Part shown: positions 1 through 6,081 of the stretch, piece after piece
How positions within the stretch are numbered: position 1 is the stretch's first letter
Layout: each line of letters starts with the position of its first letter
Assembly (NCBI GenBank): GCA_036379355.1
Contig: DASVGV010000109.1
Coordinates: forward strand, 1 to 8,863
Direction: 5' to 3'
Source: CAJCIY01 sp036379355
Lineage (GTDB): Bacteria > Actinomycetota > Actinomycetes > Mycobacteriales > CAJCIY01
DNA length: 8,863 nt
Notes under the pieces: generated by a model
Database searches by the model: none
Seen by the model: only the letters and a program-made list of their open reading frames with translations
What the model was told of the DNA's origin: nothing
Program-made: the position numbers and the translations under genes

Positions 1-135
1 GTCGCGCACTACGGGCCGTTCGTCATGAACACCCGGGAGGAGCTCCAGCAGGCCGTCGACGACTTCCAGGCCGGGCGCCTCGGGGTGATCCCCGAGGGCG
101 CGCTGATGCCGCACGTGTACAGCGGGGCGCGCTGA
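1..135 (+). CDS. Pirin family protein, C-terminal end (partial)
   Basis: The first 44 codons visible, in frame 1 and ending at TGA (133-135), are the tail of a pirin-family protein; the start lies outside the window. The fragment carries the conserved C-terminal pirin signature: a YGPFVMNTREEL stretch (residues 4-15 of the fragment) followed by an acidic/aromatic helix ending in DFQAGRLG and then IPEG. Pirins are bicupin proteins that bind iron or another metal in the N-terminal cupin. Some members have quercetin 2,3-dioxygenase activity and others are proposed transcriptional cofactors. The metal-binding residues are not visible here, so no activity can be assigned. The small gene at 201 follows on the same strand after 65 bp. 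The family call is firm; the function is open. Confidence 0.88.
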   Translation, partial: VAHYGPFVMNTREELQQAVDDFQAGRLGVIPEGALMPHVYSGAR

Positions 136-200
136 TTTTCCCTGTGATCAGGGGCGTGTCGGTGGGGCACCTGTCCGGGCAGAGGGCGCAGTCTTAGGGC

Positions 201-473
201 ATGACCGTGCGCCCTCTTCCCCACCGCGGGCCGGCGGCCGAGGCCGAGCCGATCGAGAAGCTCGACGATCGCGACCTGCTGGGCCGGGTGCTGGCGGGCC
301 TGTCCGACGACGCCGACGAGCTCGAGGCGTGCACCGGCGATCTCCTGGTGCACGCCGACGGCCGGGTCGAGTGCCTCGCCCGCGACGACTGCCCCACCGA
401 CCCGGCCCTGCACGTGGGCGTCGTGCACTGCGAGCACGACCTCGCGGATGGCTGCTGCGCGACCGGCGGCTGA
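201..473 (+). CDS. Small cysteine-rich hypothetical protein (90 aa)
   Basis: I do not recognise this family. The ORF has strong GC bias at third codon positions throughout, which supports real coding. It encodes an acidic protein of 90 residues. The first 20 or so residues are proline/alanine-rich and probably disordered. An amphipathic segment follows (about 22-42), then a C-terminal half with six cysteines (C44, C58, C64, C77, C85, C86) and histidines H51, H71, H76 and H79. This pattern could bind a metal or form disulfides, but it matches no motif I can name. No signal peptide or membrane segment is seen, so it is probably cytosolic. The start is uncertain: the only purine-rich stretch near the ATG (AGGG, 196-199) is too close to be a normal ribosome site, so translation could be leaderless or begin at the in-frame GTG at 207. 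It lies between the pirin gene and the convergent permease, ending 12 bp from the permease stop. Confidence 0.6.
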   Translation: MTVRPLPHRGPAAEAEPIEKLDDRDLLGRVLAGLSDDADELEACTGDLLVHADGRVECLARDDCPTDPALHVGVVHCEHDLADGCCATGG

Positions 474-489
474 CCTCCGGACCGGTCAG
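470..489. terminator. Candidate bidirectional hairpin between convergent genes
   Basis: CTGACC (470-475) pairs perfectly with GGTCAG (484-489) around an 8-base loop. With a one-base bulge the stem extends by G468, G469 and C467 pairing to 491-493. The plus-strand stop TGA (471-473) and the minus-strand stop (486-488) both lie inside the stem. There is no T-tract on either side, so this is not a classical intrinsic terminator. Its position between two converging genes suggests a shared, U-less terminator, which is an inference. Confidence 0.35.
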
Positions 490-1925
490 GCCGGCTGCGG
501 CGCGGTCTCCGGGACGATGGCTGCCTCTTCGACCGACTGCTGGCGTTCGAGGAAGAACAGGCCCGCGTAGACGGCGGCGGCGACCAGGAAGCCGACCTCG
601 AAGGCGATGTCGCCGAGCCCGGGGTGATGCCGGGCGAGGAAGCCCTGGAACTTGCTCTGGTTCGAGAACAGCGTGATCGACACCGCCATCCCGGCCGCCA
701 TCGCGATCACCCCGGCGAAGGGGTTGTGCTTGCGGTCGAACGGAAGCCCGCTCACGTCCTTGCCCCGGCGCAGCAGCTGGTCGGTGAGGAAGACCCCGAG
801 CCAGGGCCCGATCCAGTACGCGATGATCAGCAGGAAGTTCTCGTACCGGTCCGGCTCGTTCAGGCTGGTCGCGGCCAGGATCGCCCCGACGATGCCGAAG
901 GACACGGCTGCGATCGCCCGGCGCAGCCGCAGCGGCAGCTCGATGCCGACGGCGAGGAACGACATCGCCCCGGAGTACACGTTCAGGACGTTCGCCGCGA
1001 TCGACCCGATGGCGATCGCGAGCAGCGTGACGTCGCGCCAGGCCCCGAGCTGCCCGGCGAACTCGCCGGTCGGGTTGGCGCCGAACGGGTCGACGCCCTT
1101 GATCGTCAGCAGCGCCGCGCCGACCGTCTCCAGGACCACGCAGGACAGGAACACGCCGAGGCCGGCGAACAGCCCCGTCAGCCGGGCCGACGCCGCCGAA
1201 GGCAGGTAGCGGGTGTAGTCGCTGGCGTACGGGTTCCAGCCCGCGGCGTACCCGAACGCCGCGCCGACGGTCAGCAGGAACCCCCCGGTGCCGCCGTGCT
1301 GGTGCACCGAACCCGGGTGCGCCTTGCTGAAGATGATCACTACGGCGACGAGGAAGATCACGCCCAGGACGGGGACGACGTACCGCTCGAAGGCCTGGAT
1401 CAAGTTGTGGCCGAAGAAGGCGATCGTCATCATCAGCACCACCACGATGAGGAGCGACAGCAGCTTCGGCAGATGGGTCAGCGCGGCCAGCGCGAGGGCG
1501 CCGCTCACCGCGTTGACGGCGAACCAGCCGATGCCGGCGGTCACCGTGTTGATGCCCGCCGGCAGGACGTTCCCGAGCCGCCCGAAGGCGACGCGAGACG
1601 TGATCATCTGGGGCAGCCCGGTCCGCGGTCCCCGCGCCGAGAGCACCCCCATCGTGATCGAACCCAGCGCCGTGCCCACCACGATCGCCACCACCGCCTG
1701 GGCGAACGACTGCCCGAAGAAGGCGATAGCGATGAAGCCGACGAACACGGTCGCGAACTCGAGGTTGGGCGACGTCCACGTCCACAGCAGGTCCAGCGGC
1801 CGGCCGTGTCGCTCGGCGTCCGGCACCATGCCGGCGCCCCCCGGTTCGACGACGAGGACCTGGTCGCCGTAGGACCCCTCGCGGAGCTCGGCCGTGACCG
1901 GTCGGGATGCGGGTGCCGTGCTCAT
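486..1925 (-). CDS. NCS1 family purine/cytosine-type permease
   Basis: This encodes a 479-residue integral membrane transporter of the NCS1 (nucleobase:cation symporter-1) family, which takes up purines, cytosine, allantoin, hydantoins or pyrimidine/vitamin precursors with H+ or Na+. The sequence shows about 12 hydrophobic segments after a polar N-terminus of roughly 45 residues. Family signatures are a WTSPNLE stretch at 50-56 opening TM1, GLPQMITSRVAFG at 103-115, GWNPYASDYTRYLP at 229-242, and YWIGPWLGVFLTDQLLRR at 370-387. The length is normal for the family. The ATG at 1925 is chosen because AAGGAG stands 5 bases upstream; the open frame continues to 2180 but that extension is poor coding and overlaps the divergent hydrolase gene. 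No riboswitch motif (for example a THI box) was seen in the 121-bp leader region. Substrate cannot be decided; a cytosine/purine permease is the default, a vitamin-precursor transporter is possible. Confidence 0.9.
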   Translation of the reverse strand: MSTAPASRPVTAELREGSYGDQVLVVEPGGAGMVPDAERHGRPLDLLWTWTSPNLEFATVFVGFIAIAFFGQSFAQAVVAIVVGTALGSITMGVLSARGPRTGLPQMITSRVAFGRLGNVLPAGINTVTAGIGWFAVNAVSGALALAALTHLPKLLSLLIVVVLMMTIAFFGHNLIQAFERYVVPVLGVIFLVAVVIIFSKAHPGSVHQHGGTGGFLLTVGAAFGYAAGWNPYASDYTRYLPSAASARLTGLFAGLGVFLSCVVLETVGAALLTIKGVDPFGANPTGEFAGQLGAWRDVTLLAIAIGSIAANVLNVYSGAMSFLAVGIELPLRLRRAIAAVSFGIVGAILAATSLNEPDRYENFLLIIAYWIGPWLGVFLTDQLLRRGKDVSGLPFDRKHNPFAGVIAMAAGMAVSITLFSNQSKFQGFLARHHPGLGDIAFEVGFLVAAAVYAGLFFLERQQSVEEAAIVPETAPQPA

Positions 1926-1930
1926 GCGTT

Positions 1931-1936
1931 CTCCTT
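1931..1936 (-). promoter_or_regulatory. Ribosome binding site of the NCS1 permease
   Basis: AAGGAG on the minus strand lies 5 bases before the ATG at 1925. It fixes that start over the longer open frame that reaches 2180. Confidence 0.75.
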
Positions 1937-1990
1937 GGCGGGCGGGATGCTGGTCGCCGGGTGGGGGATGTACGGCGAAACGTAGGGCAT

Positions 1991-2005
1991 CGCGCCGTCG
2001 GCGCG
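1991..2005. promoter_or_regulatory. Palindrome in the divergent promoter region
   Basis: CGCGCCG (1991-1997) and CGGCGCG (1999-2005) form a perfect 7-bp inverted repeat about a single central T. It lies in the 121-bp space between the divergently transcribed permease (start 1925) and hydrolase (start 2047), where an operator controlling either gene would be expected. No convincing -35/-10 pair was recognised, and a chance palindrome in GC-rich DNA remains possible. Confidence 0.35.
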
Positions 2006-2035
2006 GCGCGGGTGAACCGAAGCGGCCGCAGAGAC

Positions 2036-2040
2036 GGAGG
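2036..2040 (+). promoter_or_regulatory. Ribosome binding site of the alpha/beta hydrolase
   Basis: GGAGG stands 6 bases before the GTG at 2047 and 3 bases before an adjacent in-frame GTG at 2044. The spacing favours 2047. It also argues against the in-frame ATG at 1894, which would overlap the divergent permease gene. Confidence 0.65.
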
Positions 2041-2046
2041 TGGGTG

Positions 2047-2745
2047 GTGACCGAGACGCCACGCTGGGCCGTGTCGCTGCCCTCCCGCGGCGAGCCGCGC
2101 GCCGTGGTGCTCGTGCTGCACGGCGGCAAGGCCGTGAGCCGTGAGCCCTCGCGCGCACGGCACCTGTCGGCGGCACGCATGGTGCCGGTGACGAGGGCGC
2201 TGCATCGGGCAGGGGCGCCGTACGGCGTCGAGGTGCGGATGGTGCGCTACCGCTACCGCGGCTGGAACCGGGCCGAGGCCTCGGCCGCGGCAGATGCAGC
2301 CTGGGCGCTGGCGGTCATCCAGGCCGAGCGTCCCGGGCTGCCGGTCGTGGTCGTGGGGCACTCGATGGGCGGGCGGGCAGCCCTGCGGGTGGCCGACGAC
2401 CCGGTCGTGGTCGGCGTGGTGGCGCTGGCCCCCTGGGTCGAACGCGACGACCCGGTCGCCCACCTCACCGGTCAGCGGATCCGCATCCTGCACGGCAGCA
2501 AGGACCGCTGGACCTCTCCCCGTGCGTCCGCGGCGTTCGCCGACGCGGCGGCGGCCGCCGGGGCGGACGTCCGTTACGTCGACATGGGGCCGGTCGGCCA
2601 CTTCATGATCCGTCGGCGGGGCCGCTGGCAGGCCCTCACGACGTACCTCGCGGTGGACGCCCTCCTGGCGGCGGGCCTCGCCGGAGCGCAAGAATCGGCC
2701 CGAGGTCGAACCGCAGCCGCCCCAGCGACGAACGACCGGTCGTAG
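2047..2745 (+). CDS. Alpha/beta hydrolase family protein
   Basis: A 232-residue protein with a complete alpha/beta-hydrolase core, compact in length for the fold. Visible elements in order are the oxyanion-hole strand LVLHGG (22-27), the nucleophile elbow GHSMGG (104-109, Ser106), the acid in GSKDRWTSP (150-158, Asp153) and the histidine in GHFM (184-187, His185). The catalytic triad is therefore intact and the enzyme is probably an active esterase, lipase or related hydrolase. No signal peptide or membrane anchor is seen, so it is likely cytosolic. The last 20 or so residues are an alanine/arginine-rich polar tail. The start is set by GGAGG at 2036-2040. It is divergent from the permease and lies 73 bp upstream of the lipid operon on the same strand. 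It could be co-transcribed with that operon, but two hairpins in the gap make this uncertain. Its substrate is unknown. Confidence 0.85.
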   Translation: MTETPRWAVSLPSRGEPRAVVLVLHGGKAVSREPSRARHLSAARMVPVTRALHRAGAPYGVEVRMVRYRYRGWNRAEASAAADAAWALAVIQAERPGLPVVVVGHSMGGRAALRVADDPVVVGVVALAPWVERDDPVAHLTGQRIRILHGSKDRWTSPRASAAFADAAAAAGADVRYVDMGPVGHFMIRRRGRWQALTTYLAVDALLAAGLAGAQESARGRTAAAPATNDRS

Positions 2746-2749
2746 GAGC

Positions 2750-2764
2750 GCCGCAGCCTGCGGC
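2750..2764. terminator. Inverted repeat just after the hydrolase stop
   Basis: GCCGCAG (2750-2756) and CTGCGGC (2758-2764) are perfect inverted repeats around one base. As RNA this folds to a 6-bp GC stem with a 3-base loop, 4 bases after the hydrolase stop. There is no following T-tract. It could be a U-less terminator, or an operator for the operon downstream. Confidence 0.35.
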
Positions 2765-2778
2765 CGACCCGAGGACCA

Positions 2779-2804
2779 CGCGCCGGCATCTGGCAGCCGG
2801 TGCG
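2779..2804 (+). promoter_or_regulatory. Leader hairpin immediately upstream of the lipid operon
   Basis: A 9-bp stem (2779-2787 with 2796-2804, one G-U pair at 2782/2801) closes an 8-base loop. It ends 3 bases before the GAGGAG ribosome site at 2808-2813 of the oxidoreductase gene. If transcribed in the leader it could affect ribosome access or mRNA stability. The structure is seen in the sequence; the role is inferred. Confidence 0.35.
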
Positions 2805-2818
2805 AGCGAGGAGCGGAC

Positions 2819-4114
2819 GTGACGACCGACCAGCCGAGCGCGCGGCGGCGCACCGCCGTCGTCGGTTCCGGCGTCGCCGGGCTCACCGCGGCCTGGGTGC
2901 TGCGCCACGCGACGGACGTCACGCTGTACGAGGCCGCGGACCGGCTGGGCGGCCACGCCGACACCCACGACGTCACCGGTCCGAGCGGCGTGGGTGTCGC
3001 CGTCGACACCGGCTTCCTCGTGCACAACCGCCGGACGTACCCGACCCTCTTGCGCCTGTTCGACGAGCTGGGCGTGCGGACGCAGGAGTCGGACATGTCG
3101 ATGTCCGTGCACTGCGACGGGTGTGGGCTGGAGTACGCCGGCGCGAAGCGGCTGGCCGGCCTGTTCGCGCAGGGGCCCCGATCCCTCCGGCCGCGCTACC
3201 TGCGGATGCTGGCGGAGGTGCGGCGCTTTCACCGGCAGGCGCGCGCGGTGCTCGCCGGCGACGAGGCGGACCGCCCGCTCGGGGAGTTCCTGCGACGCGG
3301 TGGCTTCTCGACGTACTTCACCGAGCACTTCATGGTTCCGCTGGTCGCCGCCGTCTGGTCCACCGCTCCCGATCGCGCCGAGGCCTACCCGGCGCGGTAC
3401 CTGTTCTCCTTCCTGGACAACCACGGGATGCTCTCGGTCACCGGCTCGCCGGTCTGGCGGACCGTCACCGGGGGCTCGCGGACGTACGTCGAGCGGGTGG
3501 CGAAGGAGCTGGCGGCGGTCCGGACCAGCTCACCGGTCTCCGCTGTCCGCCGGTCGGCGGACCGCGTCGAGGTCACCTCCGCCGGGCGCACCGAGTCGTT
3601 CGACGCGGTCGTCCTCGCGACTCATCCGCACCAGGCGCTCGCGCTGCTCGCCGACCCGACCCCGCTCGAGCGCGAGCTGCTGGCCGCGATCACCTACACG
3701 CACAATCCCGCTCTGCTGCACGACGACGTGGGCGTCCTCCCGTCGGCACGCGGAGCGGCGGCCTCCTGGAACGTGCGCATCGGCGGCTGCGGCACCACTC
3801 GGGATGCCCGCGTGGCTCACGGCGACGCGGTGCTGGTGTCGTACGACCTGAACCGGCTCCAGCGCCTGCCGACCACGGATCGGTACGTCGTCTCGCTCAA
3901 CGCCGCCGACCGCGTGCCCGCCGACCGGGTCCTGGCCCGGATGGACTACGAGCACCCGCTCTACACGACCGAGTCGGTCGCCGCTCAGCGCCGCCTGCCG
4001 GAGATCTCGACGGGGCGCACCGCCTTCGCCGGGGCGTACCACGGCTGGGGCTTCCACGAGGACGGGGCCGCCTCGGGCGTCCGAGCGGCCGCCGCGCTGG
4101 GGGTGGCCTGGTGA
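2819..4114 (+). CDS. FAD-dependent oxidoreductase, amine-oxidase-like (COG2907 type)
   Basis: A 431-residue flavoprotein. The N-terminal dinucleotide-binding fold has the motif VVGSGVAGL (14-22, GxGxxG at 16-21), an acidic residue at the end of the second strand (Glu38) for the FAD ribose, and RLGGHADT (42-49). The C-terminal FAD-binding segment is the stretch AFAGAYHGWGFHEDG, about 25 residues from the end. This is the NAD(P)/FAD-binding family that travels with DUF1365 and cyclopropane-synthase-like methyltransferases, and the M. tuberculosis counterpart by family and order is Rv0449c. The exact reaction is not established from sequence; desaturation or oxidation of a phospholipid acyl chain is the reasonable inference. 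The GTG start is preceded by GAGGAG at 5-base spacing. It is the first gene of the operon and its stop overlaps the next start (GTGA). No signal peptide or membrane segment is seen, so it is probably a cytosolic or peripheral membrane protein. Confidence 0.88.
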   Translation: MTTDQPSARRRTAVVGSGVAGLTAAWVLRHATDVTLYEAADRLGGHADTHDVTGPSGVGVAVDTGFLVHNRRTYPTLLRLFDELGVRTQESDMSMSVHCDGCGLEYAGAKRLAGLFAQGPRSLRPRYLRMLAEVRRFHRQARAVLAGDEADRPLGEFLRRGGFSTYFTEHFMVPLVAAVWSTAPDRAEAYPARYLFSFLDNHGMLSVTGSPVWRTVTGGSRTYVERVAKELAAVRTSSPVSAVRRSADRVEVTSAGRTESFDAVVLATHPHQALALLADPTPLERELLAAITYTHNPALLHDDVGVLPSARGAAASWNVRIGGCGTTRDARVAHGDAVLVSYDLNRLQRLPTTDRYVVSLNAADRVPADRVLARMDYEHPLYTTESVAAQRRLPEISTGRTAFAGAYHGWGFHEDGAASGVRAAAALGVAW

Positions 4115-4836
4115 GTGCGCTGATCTACGACACCGTCATCACCCACGTGCGGTCCACCCCGTTGCGCAACGAGTTCTCGTACAAGAGCTCCACCTGGCTC
4201 GTGGACCTGGACGACCTGCCACGGATGCCCTGGTACGCCAAGCCTTTCGCGAGGTTCGAGGGGGCCGACCACTTCGGGGGCCAGCCGACGATCCGGCAGG
4301 GCCTCGACGAGTTCCTGGCGGGTGAGGGTGTCGACCTCGGCGGCGGCCGGGTCGTGATGCTCGCGAGCCCGCGCGTGCTCGGCTACGTCTTCAACCCGTT
4401 GTCGGTGCACTGGTGCCACCGGCGGGACGGCTCGCTCGCCTGCGTCGTCGCCGAGGTCCACAACACCTATGGGGAGCGGCACGCCTACCTGCTCGAAACC
4501 GACGCCAAGGGACGGGCGGAGACCGGCAAGGAGTTCTACGTGTCGCCGTTCAACGACACCTCGGGGTCGTACACCATGAGCCTGCCCGAGCCCGGGCAGT
4601 CCCTGACGCAGGTGGTGACCCTGCATCGCGACGGCGAGAAGCCGTTCGTCGCCTCCGTCCGCGGCACCGGCCGCCCGGCCACGGTTCGCGCCCTCCTGCA
4701 CTCGCTGGCGCGTACTCCCGGCGCATCCCTCGGAACGGCGCTGAAGATCCGCTTTCAGGGCGTCAAGCTCTGGGTACGCCGTCTTCCGGTGGCCCGGCGC
4801 CCGTCGGCACCGACCCAGCAAGGAGTCTCGTCGTGA
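4111..4836 (+). CDS. DUF1365 domain-containing protein
   Basis: A 241-residue protein covering the full DUF1365 family. Recognisable conserved blocks are the N-terminal IYDTVITHVRSTPLRNEFSY (5-24), GYVFNPLSVHWC (91-102), AEVHNTYGERHAYLL (114-128) and KEFYVSPF (140-147). The conserved His, Asn, Cys and Tyr residues suggest an active or binding site, but the biochemical role of the family is unknown to me. Members nearly always sit beside the COG2907 flavoprotein and a CFA-type methyltransferase, so a part in acyl-chain modification is the context-based inference; the M. tuberculosis equivalent is Rv0448c. The GTG start overlaps the oxidoreductase stop by GTGA and has no strong ribosome site of its own, which suggests translational coupling. 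The C-terminal 20 or so residues are basic and poorly conserved. Its own stop overlaps the following GTG. Confidence 0.9.
   Translation: MSALIYDTVITHVRSTPLRNEFSYKSSTWLVDLDDLPRMPWYAKPFARFEGADHFGGQPTIRQGLDEFLAGEGVDLGGGRVVMLASPRVLGYVFNPLSVHWCHRRDGSLACVVAEVHNTYGERHAYLLETDAKGRAETGKEFYVSPFNDTSGSYTMSLPEPGQSLTQVVTLHRDGEKPFVASVRGTGRPATVRALLHSLARTPGASLGTALKIRFQGVKLWVRRLPVARRPSAPTQQGVSS
4820..4825 (+). promoter_or_regulatory. Ribosome binding site of the first methyltransferase
   Basis: AAGGAG lies 7 bases before GTG 4833, inside the end of the DUF1365 gene. It decides this start; the same frame is open back to 4413, but that part would overlap DUF1365 heavily. Confidence 0.65.
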
Positions 4837-6077
4837 CCGCGCTGTCCGAGCATGCCGTCGGTGCCTCGGTCGACCCCGCCCTGTGGCCGGACGTCGCGAT
4901 TGTGCCGCATCGTCCGTTACGGGCTCGTATCGCGCACGGCTTGTTCGAGCACGCCGTTCGCCGGCTGCGGCTGACGGTCCTGCTCCCGGACGGTCGGGTA
5001 CTCGGCAGAGGCGGGCCGGTGATGACGGTCCGCCGGCCGGCCGCACTGGAGTCCCGCGTGGGCGCCAGTGGGCTGGTCGGGTTCGGCGAGGCGTACATGG
5101 CCGGCGACTGGGACTCGGACGACCTGGCCGGAGTCCTGACGGTCTTCGCGGCATCGGTTGCCACCGTCGTCCCGCCGTGGTTGCAGCGGTTTCGCCGGAT
5201 CGCGGTGCTCACCCAGCCCTCGAGCGAGCGCAACTCGCCACCGAACTCGCGCCGCAACGTCTCCCGGCACTACGACCTGTCCAACGAGATGTTCGAGCTG
5301 TTCCTCGACGAGACGATGACCTACTCCTCCGCGCTGTTCGACGGCGGAACCCCGACCTGGTCCGACCTCGCCGCCGGGCAACGGCGCAAGATCGACCGGC
5401 TGCTCGACGGCGCCGGTGTGCGGGCGGGCAGCGAGCTGCTCGAGATCGGCACCGGATGGGGGGAGCTGGCTCTGCGCGCGGCGGCCCGGGGGGCTCATGT
5501 CACGTCGCTGACGCTGTCGTCCGAGCAGAAGGAGCTGGCCGAGCGACGGATCGCCGCCGCGGGCCTCGCGGACCACGCGACGGTGGTGCTGCGCGACTAC
5601 CGCGAGCAGGAGGGCACGTTCGACGCCGTCGTGTCGGTCGAGATGATCGAGGCCGTCGGGTTCGACTACTGGCCAGTCTACTTCGGCACGATCGACAGGT
5701 TGCTGCGACCGTCGGGAAGGGTGGCGCTGCAGGCGATCACGATGCCGCACGATCGGATGATGGCGTCTCGAAACACGTACACCTGGATCCACAAGTACAT
5801 CTTCCCGGGAGGGATCATTCCCTCGACCAGGTCGATCGAGGACAACGTCCGCGCCGGCACGTCGATGCGCGTCGTCGACCGGTTCGCGATGGGGCCCGAC
5901 TATGCCGCCACCCTCCGCCTGTGGCGCGGGCAGTTCGAGGCCCACGCCGCGGACGTGTGCGCGCTCGGGTTCGACGAGACGTTCCGGCGCATGTGGTCGC
6001 TCTACCTCGCGTACTCGGAGGCCGGGTTCCGCAGCGGATATCTCGACGTGCACCAGTACGTCCTGGCCAAGGGCTGA
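4833..6077 (+). CDS. UfaA1-like SAM-dependent fatty-acyl methyltransferase (CFA synthase family)
   Basis: A 414-residue member of the cyclopropane-fatty-acyl-phospholipid synthase family, which transfers a methyl from S-adenosylmethionine to the double bond of an unsaturated phospholipid acyl chain at the membrane. An N-terminal lipid-binding region (about 30-140) precedes the family motif HYDLSN (146-151), the SAM-binding LEIGTGWGE (203-211), SVEMIEAVG (268-276) and HKYIFPGG (320-327). By alignment from memory with E. coli Cfa, Glu239 and Tyr317 are kept (Glu273, Tyr357), but the cysteine of YSCG is Ser166 and the active-site histidine is Gln300. The SAM motif variant and the gene order point to UfaA1 (Rv0447c of M. 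tuberculosis), reported to make tuberculostearic-type 10-methyl chains. A methyl or methylene product is therefore more likely than a ring. It overlaps the DUF1365 stop by GTGA and ends 4 bp before the second methyltransferase. Confidence 0.88.
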   Translation: MTALSEHAVGASVDPALWPDVAIVPHRPLRARIAHGLFEHAVRRLRLTVLLPDGRVLGRGGPVMTVRRPAALESRVGASGLVGFGEAYMAGDWDSDDLAGVLTVFAASVATVVPPWLQRFRRIAVLTQPSSERNSPPNSRRNVSRHYDLSNEMFELFLDETMTYSSALFDGGTPTWSDLAAGQRRKIDRLLDGAGVRAGSELLEIGTGWGELALRAAARGAHVTSLTLSSEQKELAERRIAAAGLADHATVVLRDYREQEGTFDAVVSVEMIEAVGFDYWPVYFGTIDRLLRPSGRVALQAITMPHDRMMASRNTYTWIHKYIFPGGIIPSTRSIEDNVRAGTSMRVVDRFAMGPDYAATLRLWRGQFEAHAADVCALGFDETFRRMWSLYLAYSEAGFRSGYLDVHQYVLAKG

Positions 6078-6081
6078 CCCG

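Noticed and set aside
140..153. CCCTG-TGAT-CAGGG hairpin after the pirin stop
   Set aside because: The stem is only 5 bp with no T-tract following it, so it is too weak to call a terminator or operator.
1971..1984. TACG...CGTA short inverted repeat in the divergent region
   Set aside because: A 4-bp arm is expected by chance.
1926..2046. Possible TPP or purine riboswitch ahead of the NCS1 permease
   Set aside because: No THI-box (CTGAGA) or other conserved aptamer core was visible, and the leader is short.
1926..2180. N-terminal extension of the permease to an upstream ATG
   Set aside because: It would overlap the hydrolase gene, lacks membrane-protein character, and a strong ribosome site supports the start at 1925.
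148..3096. Very long minus-strand open frame (982 codons) and a 453-codon plus-strand frame at 624-1985
   Set aside because: Both lie over the permease and hydrolase genes in other frames. They are arginine/proline-rich with no recognisable domain, as expected for shadow frames in high-GC DNA.
5902..6081. Upstream ATG start for the second methyltransferase
   Set aside because: It would overlap the end of the first methyltransferase by 176 bases, and the extension is unlike the family N-terminus.
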